Positions 32,099 to 44,559 of a stretch of DNA of 64,000 nt are shown here, in pieces; the stretch's first letter is position 1, and every line of letters starts with the position of its first letter. The notes under the pieces were generated by a model. It ran no database searches and had not been told where the DNA came from. It worked only from the letters and a program-made list of their open reading frames with translations. The DNA comes from Rhypophila decipiens. Taxonomy: Eukaryota > Ascomycota > Sordariomycetes > Sordariales > Naviculisporaceae. Location of the stretch: positions 434,001 to 498,000 of the forward strand of contig MU858054.1 of assembly GCA_033297075.1 (NCBI GenBank), written 5' to 3'. A program made the position numbers and the translations under genes.

Positions 32099-35000
32099 TC
32101 AAAGATACCTCAGCCCAGCCCAGCCCAAAATAGTCTCCAATTCGCCCCGGACCTCGTCGGCTCCGTTGTATCCAGCACGCCCAGCAATCTCCCCTCTCCT
32201 ACCCGTCCCTAGCTCGGTAAACCGCTGCAGCATAGACCCGTCGACAATATTACGTCCGAGTCCTGCGTCGACCCCGGGGAGGGGACAATGGGCAGCGGGC
32301 ATGCGATAACCCTTAGGATTCAAGCCTGCTGCGTGGGGCAGCGTGGTCGCGAGCTGGGAAGCCAGGGATGAGAGCCGGCGGTAGGATGATTCGGACAGGG
32401 GACGGAGGGTGGATAGCACGCCTGTTGGGGAGGCAAACAGGAGAAGCTGAGGCGCGGGCTCGTGGTTGTTGGCTCTAACAAGAGATGCGAATACATCGGG
32501 TGCAATTGGCAAAAGGCGCGAGCTGGTCGGGAGGTGTGCACCAGTGTTGAAACTTGTACGGTGGAGAAGGAGATGGCCCTGAAGTGATTTCGGATCTAGA
32601 AAACAAAAGATTTGGTTAAGGTTAATATTACTTGACAAAAAAAGAGTAACTTTCAGACTCACGTTCGGGGTCAAACTGGAGAATGTGAATATGACCCTCT
32701 GCATCACCGGCCACAATAAACAGCTCGTTTCCGTCCGGGAGGAAATCTGCGTTGAGCACTTCCATCCTCGTACAGCTCTTTCCGAGCAGCATCATCTTGT
32801 AGGGTTCCTCGGTGTAGCCCGTGAACCACACGCCCTTGAAGGCGTCCGACATGAGGCAAAGCCCAGTCCCCGGCACTTCTTTCACGCTCGTGACATGACA
32901 GTTCATATCCATAAAGGCGACGGGTAAAAGTGTCCCGTCCTCCTTGAGGCCACGAACCATGCACTTCTGGCCCTGTGCGACCAGCATAAGCCCTTGTCTC
33001 CCAACTTCCGAGATGGCAGTAACTGCTCCTCTCGGGATATCCTCCTTCGCAACAAGTTTGAGTTTCCTGTTGGTCTCTGGTCGACCAGGCTCGGGGATGA
33101 CATCGACCACGTCGTAAACGTAGACGTGGCCTCGGGTTGGATGATCTTCACCCTTGCAGAGAGCGGTGCCCACCGCGACCAGCTGTTTCCGTTCGTTGGT
33201 GGACTCTGACACTTCCAAATTAAGGGTTTCGACGCAGAGAACAGTCTCGGACTGTTCCAGCTCGACACTGTCGATTATGGTCCAGGTAACTGGGCTGATG
33301 AGGTTGAGAACACCTCGTTCTGCCATTGGCTTGAAGGCGAGAACTTCTCGCGCCCACTCTTTATGATAGTCGTCGTCCTTTGGGAGTTCGAATGGCTCCT
33401 CTTTGTTGCAGCCAGCCACGTAGCTCTTGCTCGGTGGATGGTACGAAATCGTGTCAACATCCACGCCGATCGGCACCTTTTTCGTCGATAGTCCAAGTTC
33501 TGCGTACGAGCAGTCGGTTGGGATCTGTGTCACCCGCGCGATGCCATGCGAGTCTGCGTAGATGAAGCCATGCTCGCACCCCTCTGTGTGGAATGAGCTC
33601 ATGGCCTGCACGCCGGATCCTTGGAGTCCAACGACCTTGGGTAAAGACTTGGAGGATTTGATAACGAAGCTGGGGGAGGAGCCTGGAAGGAAGACAGTGC
33701 TGTAGCCAGATACGTTGGCACATCTTCTCATCGACAGGAAACGCGGGCCGTGTGGCGTGTCGTCCTCTGGCGCTTCTTCGGCCGGTTTCGCGAAGGATGA
33801 GTTTGGCAATTTGTGGAAAAACAGAGTATCAGAGAGACCTGAATTGGAACTCGAGCTTGGTCTGAATCGGAATGGTTGGTAAAATGTGAGATCGTCGTTT
33901 TCGTGCCGGAGGATCAGATACGGCGCCTTGTGTGTGGCGTCGCCGAGATCAGCTACCAGGAGCTGGGCTATCTTCTCTTTTGGCGTCCCCTTACGCGCTG
34001 TAAAGTCGGCTGAGAGTCCAGGTGGAATGTATGAGAGGTCCTTTGCAACGTAAAGAGGTTTGGATAAATCGGGAAGGCGGTAAATCTGCTCCTGTGGTTA
34101 GCTTCAGCCTGGAAAAAAATAAGGAAAAAATAATGTCAACTTACATATAGAGCACCATCTGCACTGAGAAGGAACATGAGGATATTTCCCTCTGGCTTTT
34201 GTGCTCCATTTGCGCGCTTCTTTACATCAGATTCGGCAAAAATGCCATCAGTATCGGTATACAAGCATCCCGTCAGCCATTTGGTGGCCCCAAGGGTTTG
34301 GTCATCATTCTCGAGCTCCTCAAGTTCATACTCGGCGTTGTTCTTATCAACCCTGGCAAAGATGACAAAGACACTCGAATCGTCCCGGATGAGCAGAAGG
34401 TACGGATCTGCAAAGCTGGCACTCAGAACTCGAGGTTCGGCGCCCGTGTTTTCGTCCAGCATGGGAATGATTTGGCTTAGACCTAGATTGCCGTCGTAAC
34501 AACGAACCTCGGACTTGAGGACCTGGATAATCCTACTGTCCTTTCCTAGTGTCCCCGCCTCTACTGTGAAGCCAGCGGCGGGTTCGAATTCAGTACCAGT
34601 CAGGCTCTCGAAGCCAGCTGCAGTGAGGGCATAGACGTCCGATGTCTCATAGCCGTCCAGATCAACTTTGGCCACAATCATGAACTTGTCATACTGGCCT
34701 GGGGTATCATAGTCGTTGCTGATGGCACCGCCTTCTTTGTCTCCCTGCAAAGACTTGGGTATCGGCTGTTTTGCACACACGGTCCACAGCCCTCTCGCTT
34801 CAGGAAAGTCAAACTTTCCGATCACTTTTGGCTGCATTTCCACATTCATGACAGCTAATGACCCTGCCTTTCCTCTTCCAACAGCGCATACGAGCTGTAG
34901 ATCGCTCGAGACGCCATCCGAGTTTCTCGCTTCTTCGCTGTCGGCTACCCAATCTGGTTGACCGTAGGTGATGCGGTGGATCGGTGCAATGCTTATGAGC

Positions 35001-36580
35001 CGATCATGCACGCGGAAGGTCAGGTCTCCCCCGTTGGCGACACCTGATGTCGTGACGAGCTGCTGCTTCGCTGGAGTGTCCTCGCCATAGAGGTCGTCGT
35101 CGTCATCATCATCATCATCCTCCAAGTCTTCGTCCTCGAGGTCAAGCTCGATGCCAACGTCGGCGATGCGAGATCTTTTCCGGGCACCGTTCTTAAGCAA
35201 GCTGCTCCAGCCAATGACCAGAGAGTCGCCTTCCTCAGAACCCACAAACATGGCGCTTCGTCCTAAGCGCGACAGAGACACGGCTCGGCAGGGTATAATT
35301 GAGCCTCCTGCCTCTTGCGGAATCATCTTGATCTCGAGCCCGGACACTGTGCGACCATCAATTCGGAAACTGAGAAGAGCCATGCGGCCATCGTGGAGAA
35401 CAATCAAGAACTCTCCTAGCTCGGGGAGAAGTACTTCTATCGTGGAGCCCTCCAATCGGAGATTGAGCTCGGACTGGTCAACAAGCGTGAAGGACGTCGC
35501 CTGCTTCGTCATCGGGTTTACCGCCACGCCGTTCGCTTTTCCAGCCTGGTCGATATGGATCAACTCGTTCGCGCCGACAAGCAGGGCACCCCCCACCGGG
35601 GCGGGCAGAGGAACTACTCGGAAAAGATCCTGTGGTAGGCCACCGATGGAGAGGAGGGTGGTAGATGCCTTCTGCTGGAGATCCAGGGTGAACACCATGT
35701 AGGTGAAATGGTCTTTCCGTCCAAGAGAGTTGGAAGCGCTGGTCGTAGATGACAGAATGCCAAAAGTCGGTTCTCGATACTGGTACAAAAAGGCCAGATG
35801 CACGGGATGGAGCAGCGTGGGATCAAGATTGGAGAGCCGGAGAACAAAAGACGGTGAATATGGTGTCTCCTCAATACTGTTAGCTCCGTCTATAACTGCG
35901 TCGGACAACCCCCGGGACGGCTTTGGTGCGTCATCCCAATCACCCATATCGATATCCTCATCGGCTTGTCTGAAAGGCAAGATGGCCAGGTTCCTGGGAC
36001 CAAACTTGAGGGCAGCACATCTGCTCCCTGGATCTGCTACGAGAAAGTTGGCGTAGTTTCCCAGGTTGGACGCCCACGGAGCACCCTGGAGCTCGTCTTG
36101 TTCATAGTAGTGTATGGACACGGTTGTCAGGGCCTGTCGTCTCGCATCCCATTCGACCAGACTGAGCCTGGCATCCTTGAAAGCCACCAAAAGAGCATCG
36201 GCCCCAGATGATGTGATACGGCTCTTAATTCGCGCAAGACCTGTGATTATACCTGGCAGAGAGGCCTCATGGAGGAGAACGAGCTTGGTGGAGTTGGCGC
36301 GGTCTGCTTTTTGCCCCATGTTGTCCCCCCCTAAAAACGATGCCTCAAGCCCGTCATCGTCGTTGGAGAGCCGTGACCCGTACTTGGCGGCCGACTTGGA
36401 GGCATTGCTATGTAAAGTACCTGCCGGGGCTTCAAGTTCGGCCGAGACGACTTTGGTCTTGAAGATCTGAAGAAGCGAAGACTTTGCAACGGCAAGATTG
36501 GTTCCTTGGCCAGGAACAAATTGTAAAGTTATAGAATGCGTAACTGCCGTTGGCGGCGTCAACTCTGTGTAGCATTGCAT
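32099..36580 (-). CDS. CFT1: CFT1, CPSF160-like subunit of the cleavage and polyadenylation factor
   Basis: Exons 36580-34145, 34091-32663 and 32595-32099 are inferred, giving about 1453 residues. Introns are 53 and 67 bp with GTAAGT and GTGAGT donors. The N-terminus (MQCYTELTPPTAVTHSITLQ) and the FLVADPGSRCAALKFGPRNLAILP block are typical of Cft1. The C-terminal CPSF-A/MMS1 domain contains EVLNADFLPDGNELFIVAGD and ends GWAGLRYL. Three WD-like propellers are expected from the family. An Asp-rich insert (EDDDDDDDDLYGED) interrupts the middle. In known biology Cft1 is the scaffold of the poly(A)-signal recognition module of CPF. It is divergent from the LMBR1-family gene and convergent with the two-helix gene. 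Confidence 0.93.
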
Positions 36581-37384
36581 TGCGATGAAATCGAGAGCAT
36601 ATCGCTGCTCTTCTTATTCCTGGTCTTTATCCGTGTTTTATATCGAATGAGTACTGGTGTGTCGGAGAAAATACGCGTCTTGGAGCCAGGTGCAAGACGC
36701 GGCTGAATTCGCTGGCGATTGGCGAAGCTGAAGCTGAAGGCCTGAAACAATGTCGTGGTGTGTGTGGGTCAACCGGTACGAATACACGTCTTTCTGTAAG
36801 TCAGTACAGCACTGAAACAGGCCCAGTTGCTGCGAGCCTTGTCTGGATGCGGGAACTTCCCGTAGATGCCTAAAGAAGACGAAAATACGCTTAAAAGAGA
36901 TGGGAATATGGACTGCAAGTGAAATTTAAAGGCGAAAGTGATTTCCTCGTAAGGCCTGTAATTGTTGTTAACAGTTATTTGCATCGAAGTTTACAGCCCA
37001 TTGTTCGACGCAATTGACAACTTCAAACCGTTTGACGAGGTTCCGATGTTCGAGCCAAGACAGGCTAGCGACGACGCACAAGCGGCCCCACACAAGCTCT
37101 TTGGTGCCACCCAGTTGGTCAGTCTTGCCAGTTCAGGATTCCCTGCAGCACCATTGCGTCACTGACACTTCCTGGTCCTACTATAACTCCAGGTCTCCAA
37201 CGATCCGGGCATAATGATTGCGGATTAACATCCCCTCTTCCCAAACAACGTCGCCGCCCTTGTCGCGACTTTTTTTTTTTTTTTTTTTGAAAAGTCAGCA
37301 TCAGCAAACCAACTTGCATCCCGGGCTCCTTACCCAGAATTGGCAACGCCCGTGACTGTTATTGAACGACGACAAACGCCCACC
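36581..37384. other. divergent promoter region of CFT1 and the LMBR1-family gene
   Basis: No gene is seen. A 19-base T run lies at 37270-37288, about 95 bp before the plus-strand start. Such poly(dA:dT) tracts disfavour nucleosomes and often mark promoters. Confidence 0.5.
37270..37288 (+). repeat. poly(T) tract, 19 bases
   Basis: Uninterrupted T19, about 95 bp before the LMBR1-family start codon. Length is prone to sequencing error. Confidence 0.85.
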
Positions 37385-39187
37385 ATGGCGTCCGCCGGAC
37401 TTCTCCAGACCAGTCTCATCTGGGTAGCTTACGCCGTCGCCGCCGTTCTCGCTCTTCTTGTTGCAATCATCACGGTACTCACCTGGCAGACCCCGCGCGA
37501 TCGATCCGCTGTTGTCAGCACAGTTGCAACCATCAGCCTCACTGCCCTGCTTGCCACCGTTCTCTTACTCCCCGTCGACATCGCGCTTGTTTCTTCTACT
37601 ACCTCGACGACCTACGGTGCCAAGAAAGACTGGGCCACACCCGAGAGAGTCGATGGTATCCTCCTGACCCTCAAGATCGTCTACTACACGCTGTACAGTT
37701 TCGACGCGCTTCTATGCTTGCTTGTCATCCCTTTTACTTATTTCTGGTACGAGGAGTATGACGAGGTAGAAGAGGAGGAGAGAACGGCCAGCACTGGCAG
37801 CCGTCTGTGGAGCGCATCCAAATACACTCTGATATTCGTCGCTCTTGTAGTCATTCTGTTCCTCGTTGGCTTCTTTGTGCCGGCCGCCGGCAGCGGTGGG
37901 CATGGGAAACATATGGATCTGGACTACTTTAAGCGCTTGCTTGGCGCTAACAATGGAGAAAAGGCCTTGACCTTTGCGGTAGGCTTGCTCATCACTCTCG
38001 GGACTCTGCTCTACGTCTTGTATACGGGCGCCGGACTTGCCCTGCTCCCAGTGTCCTTCATCAAGTCGGCGCCATCCATCTCGGCCCCGCAGCTGTCAGC
38101 CACCACGGCATCGGCTTTGGAGCGCAACCGGGAGCTTCAACGGCAGTTGGAGATGCGCAACGCCGGGCGAGCCGATGGTATGTCGCAAAAAGACCGCAGA
38201 GAAATGGACTCTCTGCTCCGTGAGGAGCAAACCCTGGTGCGCCGGGAGCGACTCGCAGCCGAGGCCCAGGGAGATGGACAGAGCACCATCTTCCGAGTCT
38301 GGACCAAGATCCAGACCGTCTTCCGACCCCTGACGCTTATCGGTGGAATCCTGCTCCTCCTGGTGGCAATCATCGTCTGGGTATCTATGCTCATCACCGG
38401 CATCGACAAGGCCGCCAACTCGCTCTGCAAGGCCCGCTGCGGCTACATCCTGGGCCATATCAACGTGTTCCAGCCGGTCAACTGGATATTTATCCAATCC
38501 TCCAAGGCTTTTCCCGTCGATTACATCCTGATGGCCCTCCTCGTGCTGTTCCTCTTCAGCAGCTCCATCACTGGCATCGCAACTGTAGGCATCCGCTTCC
38601 TCTGGGTGCGCATCTTCCAGATCAAGAAGGGACGCACCGCCCCTCAGGCCCTTTTGATCGCCACGGTCATGCTGGCGCTCATTATTCTGGCCATCAACTA
38701 CGCTGTTGCGAATCTCGTGGCACCCCAGTACGCCATCTACGGAACCCAGACGTTTTGCATGAACCCGCCCCGTCATCCCGGCGACCAGCCCGACTGCAGG
38801 AACCACACCGACATGATCCGCCCATGCTCCGAGGTCTTTACCGAACCCGCAGCCAAGGACGTGTGCACACCCACTGTCATGTCGACGTTCTTGAACCAAG
38901 TCACGCTCAACTGGCCTGTCTTTGGGGCCATCGACTTTTGGGCTCAGTTTGCGTTTTTGGCCGTGTTTTTGGTTGTCTTTATCACGAGCTTGTTCCGCAC
39001 GCCTAAGCTCAACTTGAGTGAGCTCGATGAAGAGGCTGAGATTGACGAGGAGGAGGGGCTCCTTGCCAGCACGGGGAGAAGGTTCGGCGCTACTTGGCAG
39101 GATTTGACGGGTCGCGCTAAGGGCGCGTCGTCGTCTGGTGGCCAAGGGGGAACGTACGGGACTAATGGTTCTGGTTCGAGGTCATGA
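37385..39187 (+). CDS. LMBR1-family membrane protein, probable lysosomal cobalamin transporter (LMBD1-like)
   Basis: A single 600-residue exon. Nine or so hydrophobic helices are visible, starting with [22 protein letters not shown] and ending with [20 protein letters not shown]. The coiled-coil-like loop between helices five and six ([15 protein letters not shown]) and the layout fit the LMBR1/LMBRD1 family. A lumenal stretch near residues 455-500 is Cys-rich ([15 protein letters not shown]), followed by the last helix and an acidic cytosolic tail. In animals LMBD1 exports cobalamin from lysosomes. Most filamentous fungi do not need cobalamin, so the fungal role is open; I infer vacuolar or lysosomal location only from the family. 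The ATG at 37385 has a Kozak-like CACC before it. A second ATG-like start upstream is less likely. Confidence 0.82.
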   Translation: MASAGLLQTSLIWVAYAVAAVLALLVAIITVLTWQTPRDRSAVVSTVATISLTALLATVLLLPVDIALVSSTTSTTYGAKKDWATPERVDGILLTLKIVYYTLYSFDALLCLLVIPFTYFWYEEYDEVEEEERTASTGSRLWSASKYTLIFVALVVILFLVGFFVPAAGSGGHGKHMDLDYFKRLLGANNGEKALTFAVGLLITLGTLLYVLYTGAGLALLPVSFIKSAPSISAPQLSATTASALERNRELQRQLEMRNAGRADGMSQKDRREMDSLLREEQTLVRRERLAAEAQGDGQSTIFRVWTKIQTVFRPLTLIGGILLLLVAIIVWVSMLITGIDKAANSLCKARCGYILGHINVFQPVNWIFIQSSKAFPVDYILMALLVLFLFSSSITGIATVGIRFLWVRIFQIKKGRTAPQALLIATVMLALIILAINYAVANLVAPQYAIYGTQTFCMNPPRHPGDQPDCRNHTDMIRPCSEVFTEPAAKDVCTPTVMSTFLNQVTLNWPVFGAIDFWAQFAFLAVFLVVFITSLFRTPKLNLSELDEEAEIDEEEGLLASTGRRFGATWQDLTGRAKGASSSGGQGGTYGTNGSGSRS

Positions 39188-40006
39188 GTACAGTAGCTCA
39201 CTGCTTGTTGCTTCCTTTTTTTTTCTGCTTTTTGTGTGGGTATTGTTTTGGGATGTGACGGCGGTCAACAGATTGTAAATCAGCCAGCCAATGAGCTCTC
39301 TCGACTTTTTCCATTATTCCATTGTTTATGATTGTTTGGTTCTTGGGCCGGGGAGGATACTCCAGATGGAAGGTTAGGTTGGGATTAAAATGGTAAAATG
39401 GTCTGGGTGGGTGGATGGTATATGCATGAAATCACAGGATGGACAGGCTTAGGGTTAGGGAGGGAGATTGGTTGATGGTGGAATGGTAAATATGTATCAT
39501 GTCTACGGCCAGCCAGGATTTATTGTGACGTATTGGGCAGACTGTTTAGTTTTGAAGCTTTAATGATGCCCTAGTTTCCTTTACTCTTGAGTTCAGTTGT
39601 GAGCGTTGATGAGACTTGTTTCGTAAGATTGAATATCATCACCATCTTATATCGAGAAGGCGCCTAATATTGAGGCACTAGTCCTCTCGTATACAGGCAC
39701 TAGCCTTCGTATATATAAGTACTACTTGTATTAGAATTGAGGCTCTAACTAGCTAGAATAAATATCTTAACTGTCTGGAATAAATACCTTAACGAGCTAG
39801 AATAAATATACTAACTGTTTGGAATAAATGCTTTAACTAGGTAGAATAAAAATGTCTTAACTAGCTTGAATAAATACCTTGACTGGCTGGAATAAATACC
39901 TCTAGTCTGGAAAGTTAAATTGGACTGGTGCCTGTATATTAGGCGCCATCGAGAAGGGCATCGTCGTCTTTCAAGTAGGTATTATCTCAGTAAGTAGGAT
40001 AACTGA
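39188..40006. other. convergent intergenic region containing MITE A
   Basis: About 470 bp of unremarkable sequence follow the LMBR1-family stop, then the MITE at 39659-39947. No gene is seen. Confidence 0.55.
39659..39947 (+). mobile_element. MITE copy A, GGCGCC-terminus family, with 8-bp target duplication
   Basis: It begins GGCGCCTAATAT and ends ATATTAGGCGCC, a perfect 12-bp terminal inverted repeat that continues to 23 of 26 matched positions. ATCGAGAA flanks it on both sides (39651-39658 and 39948-39955), an exact 8-bp target-site duplication. The interior, about 39740-39905, is seven or so units of an AT-rich minisatellite close to TAACTAGCTNGAATAAATACCT. It has no coding capacity, so it is non-autonomous. 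The 8-bp duplication fits a hAT-like transposase acting in trans. Confidence 0.88.
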
Positions 40007-41515
40007 TCACCTCACAAATTTGACCCACTGGTGACCACGCTCGTCATAGCCAGCCCTAGGCCCAACATGCATGTCTCTCCAGCACCTTCCGCAGTAGACG
40101 TCACTGTCACACCCGATGCATTTAATAGTAGCATCGTCGAGACAGACGATACACCACGTCTTTTGGTCTTGGTTGGTATATCCTACTCTGCCTCCTCCTA
40201 CTCCTTTGGGTGTTGTTGTTACCTTTTTGGTGTGGTGATGATCCTGTGGAGAGAAAGTAGGCGCGACGGGGAGACCAAAGGCGTCTGTGGTGATGCCCTT
40301 TAGAGAAGCCATGCGGGTGACGATGTCATTCTCAAAGCTGTCGTCGTCTCCTTCTTGGGTGGTTGCTTCTCCCGCCGCCGGGGGATTAATGTCACGTAGA
40401 GGTGAGGCAGGCGCGTCGGGGAGGGAGAATGAGGAGGTGTCAGCAGCAGCAGCAGCAGTAGTAGTATCAGGAGGAGATTCTGAGGCGCTGTTTCCTTCTT
40501 CTTCTGAGGTTGAAGTGGCGGCGGGAGCAGGATTAACTTGGGCGCCGCCAGGAGCAGCAGCCGATACACCACCACCACCGCTTTCACCGGCCTCCACCTC
40601 CTTTTCCATGCCAACGCCGAGTTCATCCCGAATCCGCGAGATTATATCCTCCACATCGCGGGTCATCTGCTCACTTTCGGAATCATCGTCATTTTTGTCA
40701 TAAGGACCGCCGCCACTTCGTGGCGGGGCCGGTGGCTGCTCCCCGGAAACTTTAGCGGCGACGGCGTGGCCGTCTTTGGCCTGGACGCTACTACCATCTC
40801 CACCACCACCAAGTGTACTATTTTCCTTTTGCATTTTTTCCAAAAGGTCAGATACCTTCTTTGACTCCTTGGCGGGGTCAAACTCTGATAAAAACGATGG
40901 AGGGTCATATCCATCATCGAGATCAAAGTCCTCGTCGAGCCCATCTAGGAGCTCATCGAGTGTTTGGTCTGGGTCAACTCCTGATTCGAGGAGGTGGGTA
41001 TAATCATCTTCATTGTCTGGGTTCTTCTCGGCTTCATAGAAACTCCGGTTTGGCTTTTCAGTCTTTGATTGTTCGACTGATGAAGGTGATTTTTGCAAAG
41101 ATTGCTTGTTTGGAATCTCATCCCCAAGGTGGGTTGCAGGGGATTGAGGCTGTGCTAGTAGTGTCCCAGACCCAGAGGAGAAGGAGGATGCGGTACGGTT
41201 GGAGTTTGATGGTTTCTGGTTGGCTGGTTGGCTGTTGTTCCGAAGAACACGGAGTCGTTCGGCCAACGCATCTTCTCTGGACAAGGGAGGAGGTTGTTTT
41301 CTCCCCTCCGCGGACGTTGGCCCGGCGTGTGTGAGAGCGGAGGCACCTGGGGCTGTGGACTGTATGGTACTTTTGATATTGGTCCAATTAGCCGTTATTC
41401 CTCATAGCATTGATGGTATAGGCAGTCTTTACTTTGTGTTGAATGAGATACTTGTAGGCTTGAGGGCATTCAGCCGGTCCAAAAGAGACCGATCGTTTGA
41501 ATTCGGCGAGGCCAT
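40007..41515 (-). CDS. ANCHR/ZFYVE19-like B-box zinc-finger protein
   Basis: Two exons are inferred: 41515-41433 and 41369-40007 (63-bp intron), giving about 481 residues. The first exon encodes MASPNSNDRSLLDRLNALKP and is needed because the large frame has no ATG near its start. The splice gives LKPTSISFNTN then TIQSTAPG, in frame with the LSREDALAERLRVLRNN repeat of the same module. The middle is acidic and disordered, with LDELLDGLDEDFDLDD and TRDVEDIISRIRDELGV segments. The C-terminus is a Cys/His cluster: CIVC, IKCIGC, VYCGRCWRDMH, then GHQWV, a B-box/ZFYVE19-like zinc finger. Animal ANCHR acts in the abscission checkpoint with CHMP4C and VPS4; the fungal role is not established here. 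The acceptor (CAAAAG) has a poor pyrimidine tract. Confidence 0.75.
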
Positions 41516-43257
41516 TGTGAGAGCAGTCTACATAATCCGGCCCGGGATGGAGATGCCGTATCGGCTCGGAGATGCTACGGGTAGCAGTTGAAAGACCCAC
41601 ACTTCCACCGGCTTGGTCTTGATGAGGAAAGAACGAGGGGAGAAGGATTCGGTAAGTGGGTTGGACCTGCACAGCACGGAGCTTAAAACTCGGGCGAAAT
41701 TGAGTCACAGACTCGCAGCAAGGCTTTGCCGTTGGAAATGGGCGATTGAGGATTATGGGATTGATTGTGTTTGGAACTGTGGAGGATATGCAAGACGGAT
41801 TTACAGGCGAAGCAAAGGACAAGTGATGAGCACGGCTTATGATTCTGAGTTTGAGTTAAGGTGTTGGTGATCAAATGAAACGGGAGGATGACAAAGATAT
41901 CACAGTACGGATACACACCGCCGACCCAGCCGCTTGGGATTTGGGGGTTGGCTGCCTCTTTCAGGCAGACAAACTACTTGGCCAAATATTTGCGGGGTAT
42001 CAAACGCTCGAGAGGTCGATCCAACCTTGACAAGAATGAGAACCTCTTCTTCTGATGCGTGTATCTTTTGTCTGTTAGACGAGAGGATGGGAACAGACTT
42101 GGCTGTTAGCATTGGTAAGCAATCGAGATGGTGGCTGTTCATCAAGGAGATAGTCGGGCGATTATATCATAGTGCACCGTCCTTCGAGAAGCCTGTACCG
42201 AAGATACGATGCCGGCTCCCGAGAGAAGCGGCGACTTCAACACGTGTATACCTGCATTGCATGCTTCGGCCACGGCGAGTGTTAAGTTTCTTTTCGCCTT
42301 CCAGCCTCTGCACGTTTGAATGTTGCGAGTACTTGGCGATGGGCAGAATGGCGCCGCTTCTCGGACAGATCGTGCCCACTGTGGCCGTGTCCGCCGGTTG
42401 ATGATGGCGGGGAAGAAGGTACTCTCACTTTAGAACATCATTGCCTGAAACGGGCGGGTTGGACGTCATTTGGGACCCTGAACTGTTCTCGGAAACCTGC
42501 CAGAGCTTCTCTCAACGTCATGAACTCGCCGGTCCTGTCGCATGCGTTTCTCATTGGCCCAAATCCGTTCAAAGGTACATCATGAATTATACTGACGGAT
42601 CGAATTATGCCGATGAATTTTGTGCCTCTTTTGAGATATTGTCCACCAGCCTCGAAGTCCACCAGAACACTAGGTCCTCAAGGAGGAAAGCTGCGCAAAG
42701 CTGGCTCTTTCTGGAGGTTTAAGGGATTAATTTTATTTCGCTGGTCATTCGCGTAGAGAACGGGTAGCTTCTGGGCATCAATTGAAGCTTGTCTCTTTTC
42801 GATCCAGGGACGGATGACGCCCATGTCATCAGCAGACCTTTTCTGCACAGTGCAGTAGCGTTTGAGCCACTGCGACCCTGACAAGTCCTGGCCGTCATCT
42901 CAGCGGGCCATTCGGGCCTCTAAATCGTAGCTTTCCACGCTTTCTTGGTGTTGCGCCACCCAGATCAGCACGTGCAGGGTGTTTGTCAATCCTTTCACCG
43001 TTCTGCTCAGATCTCGTGGCTGTGCAATTCATTGAAGAAGAATTCCCGCCTTGCAGGCACACCTGTTTGTGCCCGGGAACCGCTATAATAAATTGGGACC
43101 CCCAACTCCCCAACTCCCCAAACCCAGACTACAGTCGCATCACCTTTTGTCAATTTGTACAGCATATTAGAATACTCTACATCGAGACATTCGCGTGTCG
43201 CATCTACTTCCACTACACCGAAACGAATAATTCCACAGAGGATCCAATACAACAACA
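41516..43257. other. intergenic region, no gene seen
   Basis: Several frames of 60-150 codons occur on both strands but none has a recognisable motif, splice support or coherent composition. TATAATAAAT at 43084-43093, about 165 bp before the next start, is a candidate TATA element. Confidence 0.45.
43084..43093 (+). promoter_or_regulatory. candidate TATA element
   Basis: TATAATAAAT lies about 165 bp before the ATG of the Gly/Ser-rich gene, a usual fungal distance. No transcript data. Confidence 0.35.
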
Positions 43258-44559
43258 ATGAAAATATCGACCTTTTTAATCCCCTTCGCGGTTCCGACCG
43301 GCGCGTTCTTCGCGGTACCGCCCGCACCACAGTCCGGCCTAGCACAGCGGGACCCCTTACCACACGCCATTCCTGGCGAAGAGACATACTCGGAACTTGC
43401 GAAAAGGAGAGGCGGCGGTGGCGGCGGAGGTCGCGGTGGTGGTGGCTCTGGCTCCAGCGGTTCCTCTGGTTCGTCTGGTAGTTCTGGTTCGTCTGGTTCG
43501 TCTGGCTCATCCGGCTCTTCTGGCGGCACAACTGGTGGTGGCTCGACCGGAGGAGGCTCGACCGGAGGCGCTACAGGGTCAGTATCTTCATCTTCTTCTG
43601 GATCTGGTGGGAGGGGTTCTTCTGGTTATGGTTCTTCCGGGTCTTCTTCCTCTTCCTATGGTGGTTCTTCGTCTTCCTCTTACGGTTCTTCGTCTTCCTC
43701 GAAAGGTGGTTCTACTGGGTCAGTTCCTTCATTCTGGGATTCCGCAACATCGAAGGTTCAAAACGCCTTGGGATCCGCCAACAACGTACTGAAGGGCGGT
43801 GGCGGCGGTGGCGGTCGAGGAGGAGGCTTCAGTTCCGCTGGACGAGCTGGAACAGCTTCGTAGGAGCCTCCTTTTGCGAGCGCAGCAAATGAATTTTTCT
43901 GTTTTTTTTCTTCTCTCTTTTTTTTACCACCCAAACTCTAGGCTCATGCTAACGTCATTTGTGATCACAGGTCCGACAGAGGCTCTTCTTCGTCCAACGT
44001 TGGCGGTTCTACGACCACAGGCAGCGGTCCCCGTCCTGCCTATGGACGTGGAGGTGGAGGCGGAGGTTACTATGGAGGTGGCGCCGCCGTCCCCTACAAG
44101 GCCGGCGGCCGATCCCCGTCGGGCCTCGCCCCCGTTTTCCTTGGTGTTGGGTTAGCGTCTCTTGCCTTCTGGCCCGGAATGTGGCTCTATGGCGCCTACA
44201 TGTACAACTGGCACAACCCATACCGATACTACAACAAGACCAGCGAGCAGAACGAGACGCGACCTGTCGTCTGTGGCTGCGCCCCTTACAACCCGTGCGC
44301 CTGTGACGAGAACACCAACAGCACCTACATGCTCGAGCTCATCGGCGACGGAAGCTACCAAGGCCTGAACAAGTCCGTCATCACTGTCGCCAACGTCAAC
44401 GGGACCGAGACCATCTTGATCAACGGCACCCTTCCCAACGGCACAACTGCCGCTGGTGGCACCGAGGACCCCAACGCCGGCTCGAGCCTCCGCGACATGG
44501 TGTATGCTGTCGGTTGGTGGCCCGTTGTTGCGACTGTGGTGGCTACTGTATTTTTGTAG
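43258..44559 (+). CDS. secreted Gly/Ser-rich protein with conserved Cys-rich membrane-anchored C-terminus
   Basis: Exons 43258-43859 and 43971-44559 are inferred (111-bp intron, GTAGGA/CAG), giving about 396 residues. The N-terminus (MKISTFLIPFAVPTGAFFAV) looks like a signal peptide. Residues about 50-195 are nearly all Gly and Ser, including about eight GSS repeats and several SSSSY/YGSS units. Exon 2 has a hydrophobic segment (LAPVFLGVGLASLAFWPGMW), a tyrosine-rich stretch (YGAYMYNW), then a cysteine cluster (VVCGCAPYNPCACDEN) with several N-x-S/T sites. It ends in a hydrophobic tail (WWPVVATVVATVFL) that could be a GPI signal or anchor. It resembles an uncharacterised fungal family (possibly DUF7732, from memory). 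Function unknown; a cell-surface protein is the reasonable inference. Confidence 0.82.

Noticed and set aside
38096..39145. 349-codon minus-strand frame opposite the LMBR1-family gene
   Set aside because: Antisense shadow produced by strong third-position GC bias; no domain features.
41388..41822. Minus-strand frame upstream of the ANCHR-like gene
   Set aside because: It reads through the small real exon 41433-41515 in another frame and has no coherent composition.
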